A stretch of DNA of 64,000 nt, from assembly GCA_003105035.1 (NCBI GenBank), contig PQAL01000043.1, forward strand, positions 162,014 to 226,013. The letters run 5' to 3'. How positions within the stretch are numbered: the first letter of the stretch is position 1; the number at the start of each line of letters is the position of its first letter. This document shows positions 25,221 through 34,116 of this stretch, in pieces. A program made the position numbers and the translations under genes. The notes under the pieces are model-generated. The model searched no databases and was not told the DNA's origin. It was given only the letters and a program-made list of their open reading frames with translations. The stretch is from Anaerolineales bacterium (GTDB taxonomy: Bacteria; Chloroflexota; Anaerolineae; Anaerolineales; UBA4823).

Positions 25221-27656
25221 TTACGCTTTGATTCTTTCTCCCTTTGGATCCCACAAGGGTGACTGGACAACAACTGCACCCACCTGTTCTCCAAAGAATT
25301 CAACCTTAAATTCAGTGCGTGCTTTGGCATACTCAACGGGCAAGTAGGCATAGATGATGCTTTTTTCTACTGAATAGCCATATCCACCGGCAGCTACCCA
25401 GCTGATAGCCTTACCCTCCTTGGTGCGGATGGGTTCCTTACCAAGGGCAATGGTGCGGCTGTCATCGAGTGTCAGACAGCACAATTTACGAGTGACCCCG
25501 CTTTTCTTCTGGTCCAGCAGGGCTTCCTTGCCAATGAACTCCGCTTTGTCCAGCTTGACAGCAAAACCCAGGCCGGCTTCCAGGGGAGTGTAATCGGGGC
25601 TGATCTCGCTGCTCCAATATCGATAACCTTTTTCCAGCCTGAGTGTGTCGATGGCTTTGTATCCGGCAGCCACCAGTCCTTCGGGTTGGCCGGCTTCCCA
25701 TAGAGTATCCCATAGGCGCAAGCCGAATTCCATGGGGCCGTAAAACTCCCAGCCGAGCTCACCCACATAGGTCACGCGGCTGGCCAGCACGGGTACATCC
25801 CCGACCATGATGTGTTTGGCGGTCATATAGGGGAAACCCTCGTTGGAGACGTCTGCGCTGGTCACCTTCTCGAGGATCTTGCGTGCCTTGGGCCCCCACA
25901 AACCGAGGCAGACGTAAGACGAGCTGACATCTTCAATGGATACTGATCCATCCTCGGGCATGTTCAAGCGTAGCCAGGAAAGGTCGTGTTGACCGAAGGC
26001 GGTGCCGGTGATGATGAAGAAGCGATCCTCAGCCAGGCGGGTAACAGTGAAGTCGCACTCGATGCCGCCGCGTTTGTTCAGGCACTGGGTATAGACGATG
26101 GTACCCACCGGTTGGTCAATATCGTTGGCGCACAGGTGGTTGAGGAAAGCCAGGGCACCTGGACCGCGCACCTCAAATTTGTTGAAGGATGTCTCGTCGA
26201 ATAAGCCGGCATTTGCACGAGTCATCAGGTGCTCATAGCCGATGGCACGCGACCAGTTGTGGTGTGACCAGCCTTTCGGCTCGTGCCCATGGCGAGCCTT
26301 TTCTTCATAGGGCTTGAACCAGTTGGGTCGCTCCCAGCCGGTCTTCTCACCGAAATGGCAACCCAGGGCCTGCAGGCGGGTGTAGGTCGGCGATAAGCGC
26401 AAGCCACGCCTGGACAAGCGTTCTTCGCTAGGGTAATGGATGTCGTAATATTGGGTGTAGGTCTCGATCGTACGCGCCACCGTGTAATCCTGGCTGTTGT
26501 AGTTGGAACCGAAACGGCGGACATCCAGGCGCCAGACATCCCACTCGGGGTGGCCGTCGATGATCCACTCAGCCATGGTCTTTCCAATTCCGCCCGCGCC
26601 AGCCAGCCCATGGGCACAAAAGGCGCAAGCCACCCAGAAGCCTTTGACAGAGGTTGGACCCAGTAAGAATTCGCCATCAGGGGTGAAGCCTTCCGGCCCG
26701 TTTAACAGCTGGATTACCTCAGCCGTCTCAACGGCGGGGACGCGTTTAATGGAGTTTTCCATGAGTGGGGTGAAACGCTCCCAATCGGGGGGGAGCAGCT
26801 TGTATTTAAAATCACGCGGGATACCTTTCAAGCCAAAGGGAGCCGGGTTGCGTTCGTAACCGCCGGTCACCAAACCGCCCACCTCCTCACGCCAGTAAAC
26901 GAGCAAATCGGGGTCACGCAGGGTGGGAAAATCATGCCCCACGCCCTCGATCGGGCGCGTGATGATATACAGATGGGCCATGGGGACCACGGGCAGATTG
27001 AGGCCGACCATTTTCCCGACCTCACCACCCCACTGACCTGCCGCATTCACCACGACTTCGGTCTGGATGGTTCCCTGATCGGTTACCACGGCGTTGACCC
27101 GTCCGTTCTTCAGGGTGATCTTTTCTACGTTGGTATCGGTGAAGAATCGTGCCCCGCGCTTCTTTGCACCCATGGCTAGGGCATTGGTGAGCCCGGTCGG
27201 ATCAATCACCCCATCATTGGGGGTATAGGCGGCGCCGACCACGCCTTCCATATTCATGAGAGGGAACAGGTCATATGCTTCCTTGGGGGAGACGAGCTGC
27301 ATGGGGACGCCAAAGGATTGGGCCATGCCCACCAGCCGCTTGATATCCTCTAATCGTTCGGGAGACGAGGCCAGGCGTAGGCCACCCACCTCACGCCAGC
27401 CGGTATCCTGCTCAGTTTCCTGTTTCAGGCGCCTGTACAGGTCGGTGCTGTAGTGCATCATGCGGGTCAGGTTGGCATCCGAGCGCATCTGACCAACCAG
27501 ACCAGCTGAATGCCAGGTGGAACCGCTGGTGAGCTCGTGCCGTTCGAGGACGACGACATCCTTCCAGCCCATCAAGGTGAGATGGTAAGCGATACTGCAG
27601 CCGCCGACACCACCACCGATGATGACGACCTGGGCATGAGTGGGAAGATTAGACAT
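25221..27656 (-). CDS. FAD-dependent dimethylglycine/sarcosine dehydrogenase-GcvT fusion (copy 1)
   Basis: 811 aa from the ATG at 27656 with GGAGG 9 nt upstream. N-terminal FAD fold VVIIGGGVGGCSIAYHL and H49 in SGSTWHSAGL, the covalent FAD site of DMGDH/SDH. The DAO domain ends near residue ~400. Then a GcvT-like tetrahydrofolate domain with ETSFNKFEVRGPGALAFL, SYVCLGLWGPKARKIL, EISPDYTPLEAGLGFAVKLD and GKEALLDQK. It oxidises an N-methyl amine and passes the formaldehyde unit to tetrahydrofolate. The paralog at 30395 lies in the divergent arm. Confidence 0.95.
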   Translation of the reverse strand: MSNLPTHAQVVIIGGGVGGCSIAYHLTLMGWKDVVVLERHELTSGSTWHSAGLVGQMRSDANLTRMMHYSTDLYRRLKQETEQDTGWREVGGLRLASSPERLEDIKRLVGMAQSFGVPMQLVSPKEAYDLFPLMNMEGVVGAAYTPNDGVIDPTGLTNALAMGAKKRGARFFTDTNVEKITLKNGRVNAVVTDQGTIQTEVVVNAAGQWGGEVGKMVGLNLPVVPMAHLYIITRPIEGVGHDFPTLRDPDLLVYWREEVGGLVTGGYERNPAPFGLKGIPRDFKYKLLPPDWERFTPLMENSIKRVPAVETAEVIQLLNGPEGFTPDGEFLLGPTSVKGFWVACAFCAHGLAGAGGIGKTMAEWIIDGHPEWDVWRLDVRRFGSNYNSQDYTVARTIETYTQYYDIHYPSEERLSRRGLRLSPTYTRLQALGCHFGEKTGWERPNWFKPYEEKARHGHEPKGWSHHNWSRAIGYEHLMTRANAGLFDETSFNKFEVRGPGALAFLNHLCANDIDQPVGTIVYTQCLNKRGGIECDFTVTRLAEDRFFIITGTAFGQHDLSWLRLNMPEDGSVSIEDVSSSYVCLGLWGPKARKILEKVTSADVSNEGFPYMTAKHIMVGDVPVLASRVTYVGELGWEFYGPMEFGLRLWDTLWEAGQPEGLVAAGYKAIDTLRLEKGYRYWSSEISPDYTPLEAGLGFAVKLDKAEFIGKEALLDQKKSGVTRKLCCLTLDDSRTIALGKEPIRTKEGKAISWVAAGGYGYSVEKSIIYAYLPVEYAKARTEFKVEFFGEQVGAVVVQSPLWDPKGERIKA

Positions 27657-27771
27657 AATCAACTACCTCCTTGAAGAAATAAGTGCAGATTGGATTGGAT
27701 AAGCAGAAATTTCATTAATGTTCATCAAGGTCATGTTCACTATGACGGATTTCCGACAATGATCAATGTTT

Positions 27772-28581
27772 CTATTTCTGCCAGATTGAATCGGGTTTGG
27801 CCATTTCGGCCACAATATCGAAAGACGAGATGATACCCAATGGAAAAGCCTGCGGATTCTCTCTGTCGATCACCACCAGACGGTGGTAGTGTTTCTGGAT
27901 CATCAAGCTGGCTGCTTCCTGCAAGGGAGCATGCATATCTATGGTGAGGGGCGGGTGCATAATGTCGCGCACGGTCAGGTGCTCATCGACACCGCTCACC
28001 ACATAGGGCAGCAAATCCTTTCCGCTGACCACACCCTCCGGTTTGCCCTGAGCATTCACCACCAGCACGGAACGCCATCCCGCCTGGGTCATGGTGCGCG
28101 CCGCCGAGATAATTGGAGTCTTATCCCGGCAGACCAGGATGGAATCGGACATTACATCCGCCACGATCTCGCGGCGGTGTTTTTCTTCCTGGGCAATGCT
28201 GGCCACGAAGTCTGATAATGAAACGACTCCTACCGGCACAGAATCCTCGGTGACTAACAGGCGCTGGATGTCCTTATCGACCAGCATACGGGCAGCGTCG
28301 TCCACAGGCACGTCAGCATCGACGGTTTCAATGGGGGTTGACATCAGCTCACCGGCGGTCAGCTTACGCATGGTCTTTAACCCTTGGGCATCGGTTGCCA
28401 GCCATTCGCCGGCCAGTAAGTCATAATCGGATATGATGCCCTGGGGGATGTTGACCAGATCGACCACGATCAGGGCATGGATATGCTCCTGGGTAAGCAA
28501 CACTGCCACCTGGCCAAGGGTTGCATCAGGCCGGCAGGTGTGCAACCCGCGGTGCATGAGATCACGGACACGTTTTTTCAT
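27772..28581 (-). CDS. Protein of four CBS domains
   Basis: 269 aa, wholly composed of two CBS pairs (~1-125 and ~135-265): MKKRVRDLMHRGLHTCRPDATLGQVA, GELMSTPIETVDADVPVDDAARM, IVADVMSDSILVCRDKTPIISAA and TVRDIMHPPLTIDMHAPLQEAA. CBS pairs bind adenine nucleotides. Ribosome-binding site AGGAG. It starts 3 nt after the upstream nucleotidyltransferase-like gene stops, so the pair is coupled, recalling the CBS-nucleotidyltransferase fusions (DUF294). Likely an energy-sensing regulator of that enzyme. Confidence 0.92.
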   Translation of the reverse strand: MKKRVRDLMHRGLHTCRPDATLGQVAVLLTQEHIHALIVVDLVNIPQGIISDYDLLAGEWLATDAQGLKTMRKLTAGELMSTPIETVDADVPVDDAARMLVDKDIQRLLVTEDSVPVGVVSLSDFVASIAQEEKHRREIVADVMSDSILVCRDKTPIISAARTMTQAGWRSVLVVNAQGKPEGVVSGKDLLPYVVSGVDEHLTVRDIMHPPLTIDMHAPLQEAASLMIQKHYHRLVVIDRENPQAFPLGIISSFDIVAEMAKPDSIWQK

Positions 28582-28584
28582 GGC

Positions 28585-29385
28585 TTACTCCTGCGTATGA
28601 ACTTCATCAACGTCTTTGTACCACTTCACCCGATCGCCAACCCTGGCGCGTAAGCGCCAGGCCATGGATTTAGGTTCCTTTTCAATGCGGGCCAGGGCGC
28701 TACTAACCTGTGAAGCGACCTTCTCTTTTTGGTCTGGCATGAGCTGGTCGTACCCCTGGGCTAATTTAGATACTTTCTCAAGGTTCATGGTAGTGGTTCG
28801 CCACAACCCCCAGTCGTTACTGCACAGGCTGGCAATGTGTTTAATGTTGATCGTCTCTTTATCCTGATCACCAAAGGGATGCTCAAGTAACAGCATGATG
28901 GTATCGATCACATCTTTTTCGTTAATCTGCACGATCTGCATTTTTTCGAGCAGCATCTCTGCCAGGGGTATGCTCGGGTTATCAACTTCCAGGCGGTTGT
29001 TCCAATAGATCACATGGCTGAAAGACAGCTTATCAAAGAACACATCGATGTGGATGCCGATTTCTGGCCGCTCAAAGATAGCTCGATCGCCTGTTGAGAC
29101 GATGAACACCTCGCGGTTCTCCTGGTAACCCAGGCCGGCCATTAACACGCGGGTTTCCTTGGTCTGCTTGCGATACGCCGCAAAATCAATATCAGTATAG
29201 CGGCGACCCATGGCAGCCTGAAGATAACCGAACTGTGGGCAGTGCATCTGGAAGGCCAGGGAGCCGATCACGCGCATGACAATGCCGGCCGCACTGCTGG
29301 CGGTGAGAATGCGTTTTAACTCATTCTCGAACTTTTCCCGTTCTGCACGATCCTGCTCACCCATCCCGACAGAACTGTTTAACAT
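28585..29385 (-). CDS. Nucleotidyltransferase-fold protein
   Basis: 266 aa. The core GSLAFQMHCP followed by RRYTDIDFAAYRK and later IHIDVFFDKL reproduces the GS...DxD...D pattern of the pol-beta-like nucleotidyltransferase superfamily. The C-terminal half is helical with no known domain. It could be a sugar or protein nucleotidyltransferase, or an AbiEii-like toxin fold. Ribosome-binding site GGAGC/AAGGT. First gene of the minus arm, directly downstream of the shared divergent promoter, and coupled to the CBS gene. Function unknown. Confidence 0.75.
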   Translation of the reverse strand: MLNSSVGMGEQDRAEREKFENELKRILTASSAAGIVMRVIGSLAFQMHCPQFGYLQAAMGRRYTDIDFAAYRKQTKETRVLMAGLGYQENREVFIVSTGDRAIFERPEIGIHIDVFFDKLSFSHVIYWNNRLEVDNPSIPLAEMLLEKMQIVQINEKDVIDTIMLLLEHPFGDQDKETINIKHIASLCSNDWGLWRTTTMNLEKVSKLAQGYDQLMPDQKEKVASQVSSALARIEKEPKSMAWRLRARVGDRVKWYKDVDEVHTQE

Positions 29386-29410
29386 ACCTTGCTCCTATGC
29401 TGAGAAACTG

Positions 29411-29432
29411 GCGTTGAGCTTGCGTTGAACTT
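29411..29432. promoter_or_regulatory. Tandem 11-bp direct repeat, DeoR operator candidate
   Basis: GCGTTGAGCTT and GCGTTGAACTT (29411-29421, 29422-29432) are head-to-tail, one helical turn apart. They lie in the leader of the minus arm, just before the nucleotidyltransferase start. DeoR-type proteins often bind short direct repeats; the gene for one starts 150 bp away. Candidate only. Confidence 0.5.
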
Positions 29433-29470
29433 GGTGGTAAATTGCTGTACGATGGGAAAATATGATAGCT

Positions 29471-29522
29471 ATTATAATAAAAAAGCCAAAATCTTGCAAA
29501 TTTCTTCAGATTCTAATATAAT
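29471..29522. promoter_or_regulatory. Divergent promoters sharing one palindromic -35
   Basis: TTGCAA at 29494-29499 is its own reverse complement. On the plus strand it is followed after 17 bp by TATAAT (29517-29522). On the minus strand it is followed after 17 bp by TATAAT (plus-strand attata at 29471-29476). Both genes therefore have a near-consensus promoter, but polymerase cannot occupy the single -35 in both directions at once. The plus promoter serves deoR and the amine cluster; the minus promoter serves the nucleotidyltransferase-CBS-DMGDH arm. Confidence 0.75.
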
Positions 29523-29578
29523 CTACCATGCGAAATTTCAATTCCCTTCACAGAACAACCGAATGAATATGTAACACA

Positions 29579-30391
29579 ATGAGTAAATCTCTCATTCCAG
29601 CTCAGCGGCGAGAGCGTATCCAGGGGTATCTAGCTATCCACAAGATCGTCCGGATGGACGAATTGTCTCGGATGCTGAAGGCCTCCGAAGCGACGGTGCG
29701 GCGCGATCTGGAATGGTTGGAGCGTGAAGGTGTGCTGGAGAGAACCCATGGGGGAGCCATCCTCAGCCAGCGCATGACCTTGGAGCCTGAATATCTCCAA
29801 CGGGCATCCATTAATCCAGACGAAAAACGGCAAATCGGTGAGCTGGCAGCCTCGCTCATTAATGATGGTGAAATGGTATTTATCAATAGCGGGACGACCA
29901 CCGCCCAGGTGATTCGTAATATCCGCGCGAATGGCGGAATCAGTGTGTTCACCAATAATCTGGTGGCGGTGCTGGAGGGTGGCGGGACGGGCTGCAAGCC
30001 GTATTTGCTGGGAGGCGAATTCCAGCCGCATTCCAACTCGGTGGCGGGGCGATTCGCCCTGGAGAATCTGCGCCAGGTGTATGCCGACAAGGCGTTCCTG
30101 GGGGTGGATGGGATCAGCCTGATCCACGGCTGCACTGTGCCATCCAGCGCGGAAGCAGAGATCATCCGGCTGATGATCGAGCGGACCAAGGGGGAGATCT
30201 TTATCGTGGCTGACCATACCAAGTGGGGCGTCGTGTCAAATTTCCAGATCGCCACCATCGATGAGGTTGATCATCTTGTCACCGATGCCGAGATCGATCC
30301 TACCACGCTTGAATCGTTGGATGCACATTTAGTTAAAATTCACATTGCGAATGGGAAGGACAACCATAATTCCATGGAAAGGCGGAAGTAG
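29579..30391 (+). CDS. DeoR-family transcriptional repressor
   Basis: 270 aa. N-terminal winged HTH (~7-62; QGYLAIHKIVRMDELSRMLK, EATVRRDLEWLEREGVLERTHGGA) and a C-terminal sugar-phosphate sensor domain (~75-255; FINSGTTTAQVIRNI, DKAFLGVDGISLIHGCTVPSSAEAE, DHTKWGVVSNF). The effector in this family is usually a phosphorylated sugar. No Shine-Dalgarno before the ATG; the leader is ~50 nt. It heads the plus arm and ends 3 nt before the DMGDH copy 2 gene, so it is autoregulated with the pathway. Confidence 0.95.
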   Translation: MSKSLIPAQRRERIQGYLAIHKIVRMDELSRMLKASEATVRRDLEWLEREGVLERTHGGAILSQRMTLEPEYLQRASINPDEKRQIGELAASLINDGEMVFINSGTTTAQVIRNIRANGGISVFTNNLVAVLEGGGTGCKPYLLGGEFQPHSNSVAGRFALENLRQVYADKAFLGVDGISLIHGCTVPSSAEAEIIRLMIERTKGEIFIVADHTKWGVVSNFQIATIDEVDHLVTDAEIDPTTLESLDAHLVKIHIANGKDNHNSMERRK

Positions 30392-30394
30392 TAG

Positions 30395-32821
30395 ATGAAA
30401 GATCAAGCACGTGTCGTCGTTATCGGTGGGGGGATCGTGGGAGCAAATATTGCCTATCACCTGGCGAAAATGGGCTGGACAGACCTGGTGTTATTGGACA
30501 AGGGCGAGATTGCCAGTGGGGAATCCTCGCACGCCGCAGGGCTGGTGACCCAATTTGCCACATCGCAGACCCTGATGCAGTTCCGTAAATACAGCATCGA
30601 GCTCTACAGCGGGCTGAAGCTGTTTGACCACGTCGGCAGCCTGCGGGTGGCTTCCTCGCCCGACCAGCTGGTTGAGTTGCGCCGTAGTGTGAGCCGCGCC
30701 AAGGCAATCGGCATGGATGTGGAGATCATCTCACCTGAAGAGGCGCTTAAGATCATGCCCCAGCTGAGCAGGGAAAACCTGTATGGGGCGATCTATTTGC
30801 CCAGGGATGGCCAGCTCGACCCCTACATCACGACGACCACCATGGTGCGGTTGGCGCGCGAGATGGGCGTGGAGGTAAAAACCTGTACGCGTGTGACCGG
30901 GTTTGAGCTCTCACCTAAAGGCGAGATCCAACGTGTGCTCACCACCCAGGGAGCCATTCGCACGGAGATTGTGGTCAACGCCGCGGGCATGTGGGCACCC
31001 CAGGTAGCTGCTATGGCGGGGTTGCACATCCCCACCACCCCGGTTGACCACCAGCACATTGCACTGAAGGCAGTCAGTGGTCATGAATTTGCAGCCAGCA
31101 CACCCTGCCTGAGGGATCCGGATAACCTGGTCTACATGCGCCAGGAAGCAGGAGGCCTGGTGATCGGAGGCTACGAACCCGACCCACTGGCACGCTGGAT
31201 CGATGGGGTGCCCTGGGAGCATGGCGATGCAACCCTGCCGGCCGATTACAACCGCTTTGAGCAACTACTGGAAGGCGCCATCCGGCGTATCCCCTTCCTG
31301 GAGCAAGCGGGCATCATCACCCTGGTGTGCCATCCTGGTGCCTACACCCCCGATTGCCAGCCCATGCTTGGCCCGATGGCTGGGGTACGCGGCATGTGGA
31401 TCGCAGCGGGCATGTCACTTAATGGTTACGGTGGGGCTGGTGGGATTGGCAAGCTGATAGCGGAATGGATCATAGGTGGCGAAGCGACCCAGGATGTGTA
31501 TGCCTACCGGGCAACGCGCTTTGCCAATTATTATTCAGACCCCGAATATGCCTGCGAGCGAACGCGGGAGTGCGTAAAATATTACTACCGCCTGAGATTT
31601 CCAAATGATGAATATGAGTGGGTACGCCCGCACCGGGTGAGCCCCGTCCATTACCGCCTGCAGGAGATGGGAGCAGTCTTCGGCGAAAAATTTGGTTGGG
31701 AACGCGTGAATTACTTTGAATCAGATAAACCCTGGCGACGGATGGGTGAAGATCAGCGCAAGTGGGGTTGGAAGCAGCCGCCGTATTTTGAGTGGGTTGG
31801 TAAAGAGCATCAAGCGGCGCGTGAAGGGGTTGCCTTGTTCGACCTGACCTCCTTCGGCAAGATCGAGGTAAGCGGTGCCGGTGCGCTGAGCCTACTGCAG
31901 CGGGTGGCAGATAGCAACATTGACAAACCTGTGGGCTCAGCGATCTATACCCAATTCCTGAATTCACGCGGTGGGGTCGAAGCGGATGTCACCATCTCAC
32001 GCCTGGCGGAGGATTGCTTCTGGGTCATCACGGGCTCGGCTTTCATCGGGAATGACCTGGCCTGGCTGCAGATGTACCAGCAGGAAGGTGATGGACCAAT
32101 TAGCATTCGCGACATCACCCAGGAGTACGCCTGCTTGGCATTATGGGGGCCTAATGCACGCTTGGTCTTACAAAATCTCACCAGCGACGACATCTCTAAC
32201 GAGGGGATGCCCTACCTGCACGCCGGCATGATCCAGATCAATGGGGTCAGCATCTGGGCACAGCGGGTGAGCTATATCGGCGAATTGGGCTGGGAGCTGT
32301 ACATCCCCAATAACCGGGCCACGCCGGTGTGGGATGCTTTAATGAGCGTCGGTCAGGAATACGGCATACAACCAGGTGGTTATAAGGTGCTCGACACTCT
32401 CAGGCTGGAAAAGGGTTATCGTTATTACACCGCCGATGTGACCCAGCTTGAAACACCGTTTGAGGCAGGATTGGGCTTCTGTGTCGATCTCTCCAAGGAA
32501 AGCTTTATCGGCAAGGATGCACTGGTCAGGCAAAAACTGGCTGGCCTGCAACGCAAGCTGTGCACCCTGGTGCTAGATGCGAATACATATACCCAGATTT
32601 ATGGAGGGGAGGCGGTATATTACCAGGGTAAGGTCATTGCCCGGGTACGCAGCGGTGGGTATGGGTATACACTTAAGCAGAATATCCTGTATGCTTACCT
32701 GCCCGTGGAGCTAGCTAAAACCGGCACCGCCTTGGAGCTTGACCTGGTCGAAGGCCGCTACCCGGGAAAGGTGACCCCCATGGTGCTATTCGATCCCAAG
32801 GGAGAGCGCGTAAGGGCTTGA
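30395..32821 (+). CDS. FAD-dependent dimethylglycine/sarcosine dehydrogenase-GcvT fusion (copy 2)
   Basis: 808 aa. Same build as the copy at 25221: FAD fold VVVIGGGIVGANIAYHL, H46 in SGESSHAAGL at the flavinylation position (the preceding Trp of copy 1 is replaced by Ser), and a C-terminal GcvT domain with LTSFGKIEVSGAGALSLL, EYACLALWGPNARLVL and TQLETPFEAGLGFCVDL. The two paralogs are diverged enough that they probably act on different N-methyl amines. Directly behind deoR and 44 nt before the Rieske gene. Confidence 0.95.
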   Translation: MKDQARVVVIGGGIVGANIAYHLAKMGWTDLVLLDKGEIASGESSHAAGLVTQFATSQTLMQFRKYSIELYSGLKLFDHVGSLRVASSPDQLVELRRSVSRAKAIGMDVEIISPEEALKIMPQLSRENLYGAIYLPRDGQLDPYITTTTMVRLAREMGVEVKTCTRVTGFELSPKGEIQRVLTTQGAIRTEIVVNAAGMWAPQVAAMAGLHIPTTPVDHQHIALKAVSGHEFAASTPCLRDPDNLVYMRQEAGGLVIGGYEPDPLARWIDGVPWEHGDATLPADYNRFEQLLEGAIRRIPFLEQAGIITLVCHPGAYTPDCQPMLGPMAGVRGMWIAAGMSLNGYGGAGGIGKLIAEWIIGGEATQDVYAYRATRFANYYSDPEYACERTRECVKYYYRLRFPNDEYEWVRPHRVSPVHYRLQEMGAVFGEKFGWERVNYFESDKPWRRMGEDQRKWGWKQPPYFEWVGKEHQAAREGVALFDLTSFGKIEVSGAGALSLLQRVADSNIDKPVGSAIYTQFLNSRGGVEADVTISRLAEDCFWVITGSAFIGNDLAWLQMYQQEGDGPISIRDITQEYACLALWGPNARLVLQNLTSDDISNEGMPYLHAGMIQINGVSIWAQRVSYIGELGWELYIPNNRATPVWDALMSVGQEYGIQPGGYKVLDTLRLEKGYRYYTADVTQLETPFEAGLGFCVDLSKESFIGKDALVRQKLAGLQRKLCTLVLDANTYTQIYGGEAVYYQGKVIARVRSGGYGYTLKQNILYAYLPVELAKTGTALELDLVEGRYPGKVTPMVLFDPKGERVRA

Positions 32822-32865
32822 TCCATTCTTAATAATTAGTATCTGTACCCGTGCGAGGTGTTCCT

Positions 32866-34116
32866 ATGGAGACACAAGAAGCACAGAAAATAAAAGCACT
32901 GTTGGAAAGCCGCCAGCCAAACCATGGCCTGCCAAGACCGTTCTACCACGATGAGCTGCTTTACCAGGCGGAAATGGAAGCGATTTGGCGGCAAGGCTGG
33001 CTCTTCGCCGGGCATTCCTGCCAGATCCCCAACCCGGGTGATTATTTCCTTTACAACGTGGAAGGCGATTCGGTCATCGTCGTACGGGGGAATGACGGGC
33101 AGGTTAACGCCCTCTACAATGTATGCCGTCATCGTGGCAGCGTGATCTGCCAGGAAGCTGAAGGAAGTCTCAAGCGCTTCATCTGCCCTTACCACCAGTG
33201 GACCTACGACCTCAGCGGAAACCTGCTGCTCCAACGCGGCATGCAGGAGGACCTGGATAAATCGCAGCTTGGCCTGCACCAGGCCTATGCCAGGGAAGTG
33301 GAAGGGATGATCTTCATCAGCCTGGCTGAGACTCCGGTTGATTTCAACCCAGTAGAAAAGGCCATTGGCCCGGTTGCCAAACCTCAAGGTTTGGCACGTG
33401 GGAAAGTAGCTAAGATCATGGATTTTGATGTGAAGGCTAATTGGAAGCTGGTGTGGGAAAACAACCGCGAGTGCTATCACTGCAATGTAAACCACCCCCA
33501 GTACATCAAAGCCAACTTTGACCACTATAACGCCGATAATGCCATCCCACGCGTGGTTGAGCACCTGAAAAGGGTTACCACCCGCCTTGAATTCAAGCTG
33601 GCCGCCCAGGGCATGTCTCTTCGGGAGGAGACAGGGATGACTGAGTTCCCTGACCCCGAGCGTGGAATCTGGTATGCTGCCAACCGCACGCCATTAGTGG
33701 AAGGCTACGTCAGCGAATCGATGGATGGCAAGCAGGTTGCGCCCCTGATGGGTGATTACACCGATCCGGAGGTAGGCACCCTGCGCATCCGCTCCTTGCC
33801 GAATTTCTGGATTCACGCCAGCTGTGACCATAGCGTGGCGGTGCGCCTCACCCCGCGCGGCCTTGCCAATACCGATATCCGCATGATCTGGCTGGTGGAC
33901 GGAAAAGCTCAGGAAGGCAAGGATTACGAGCTGGATAAACTATTGCCCTTCTGGTTATTAACTGCTCAGCAGGATTGGCACATCTGCACCAACCAGCAGG
34001 CGGGCGTCAACTCGCATGCCTATTCGCCTGGACCGCTCTCGAAGTATAAAGAGTACAACCTCGACCGGTTTCTCCGCTGGTATCTTCAGGAGATGAGGAA
34101 TCACATCGAGAAATGA
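32866..34116 (+). CDS. Rieske non-heme iron oxygenase, GbcA-like
   Basis: 416 aa from the ATG at 32866 with GAGGTG upstream. Rieske 2Fe-2S motif CRHRG (C87, H89) and CPYHQW (C107, H110). Mononuclear iron site ENNRECYHCNVNHPQ (H205, H210) and a carboxylate further on. Close in style to oxygenases that demethylate glycine betaine, stachydrine or carnitine. It needs O2 and a reductase; no GbcB-type ferredoxin reductase is in the window. Its last bases overlap the PfkB gene start (ATGA). Confidence 0.93.
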   Translation: METQEAQKIKALLESRQPNHGLPRPFYHDELLYQAEMEAIWRQGWLFAGHSCQIPNPGDYFLYNVEGDSVIVVRGNDGQVNALYNVCRHRGSVICQEAEGSLKRFICPYHQWTYDLSGNLLLQRGMQEDLDKSQLGLHQAYAREVEGMIFISLAETPVDFNPVEKAIGPVAKPQGLARGKVAKIMDFDVKANWKLVWENNRECYHCNVNHPQYIKANFDHYNADNAIPRVVEHLKRVTTRLEFKLAAQGMSLREETGMTEFPDPERGIWYAANRTPLVEGYVSESMDGKQVAPLMGDYTDPEVGTLRIRSLPNFWIHASCDHSVAVRLTPRGLANTDIRMIWLVDGKAQEGKDYELDKLLPFWLLTAQQDWHICTNQQAGVNSHAYSPGPLSKYKEYNLDRFLRWYLQEMRNHIEK

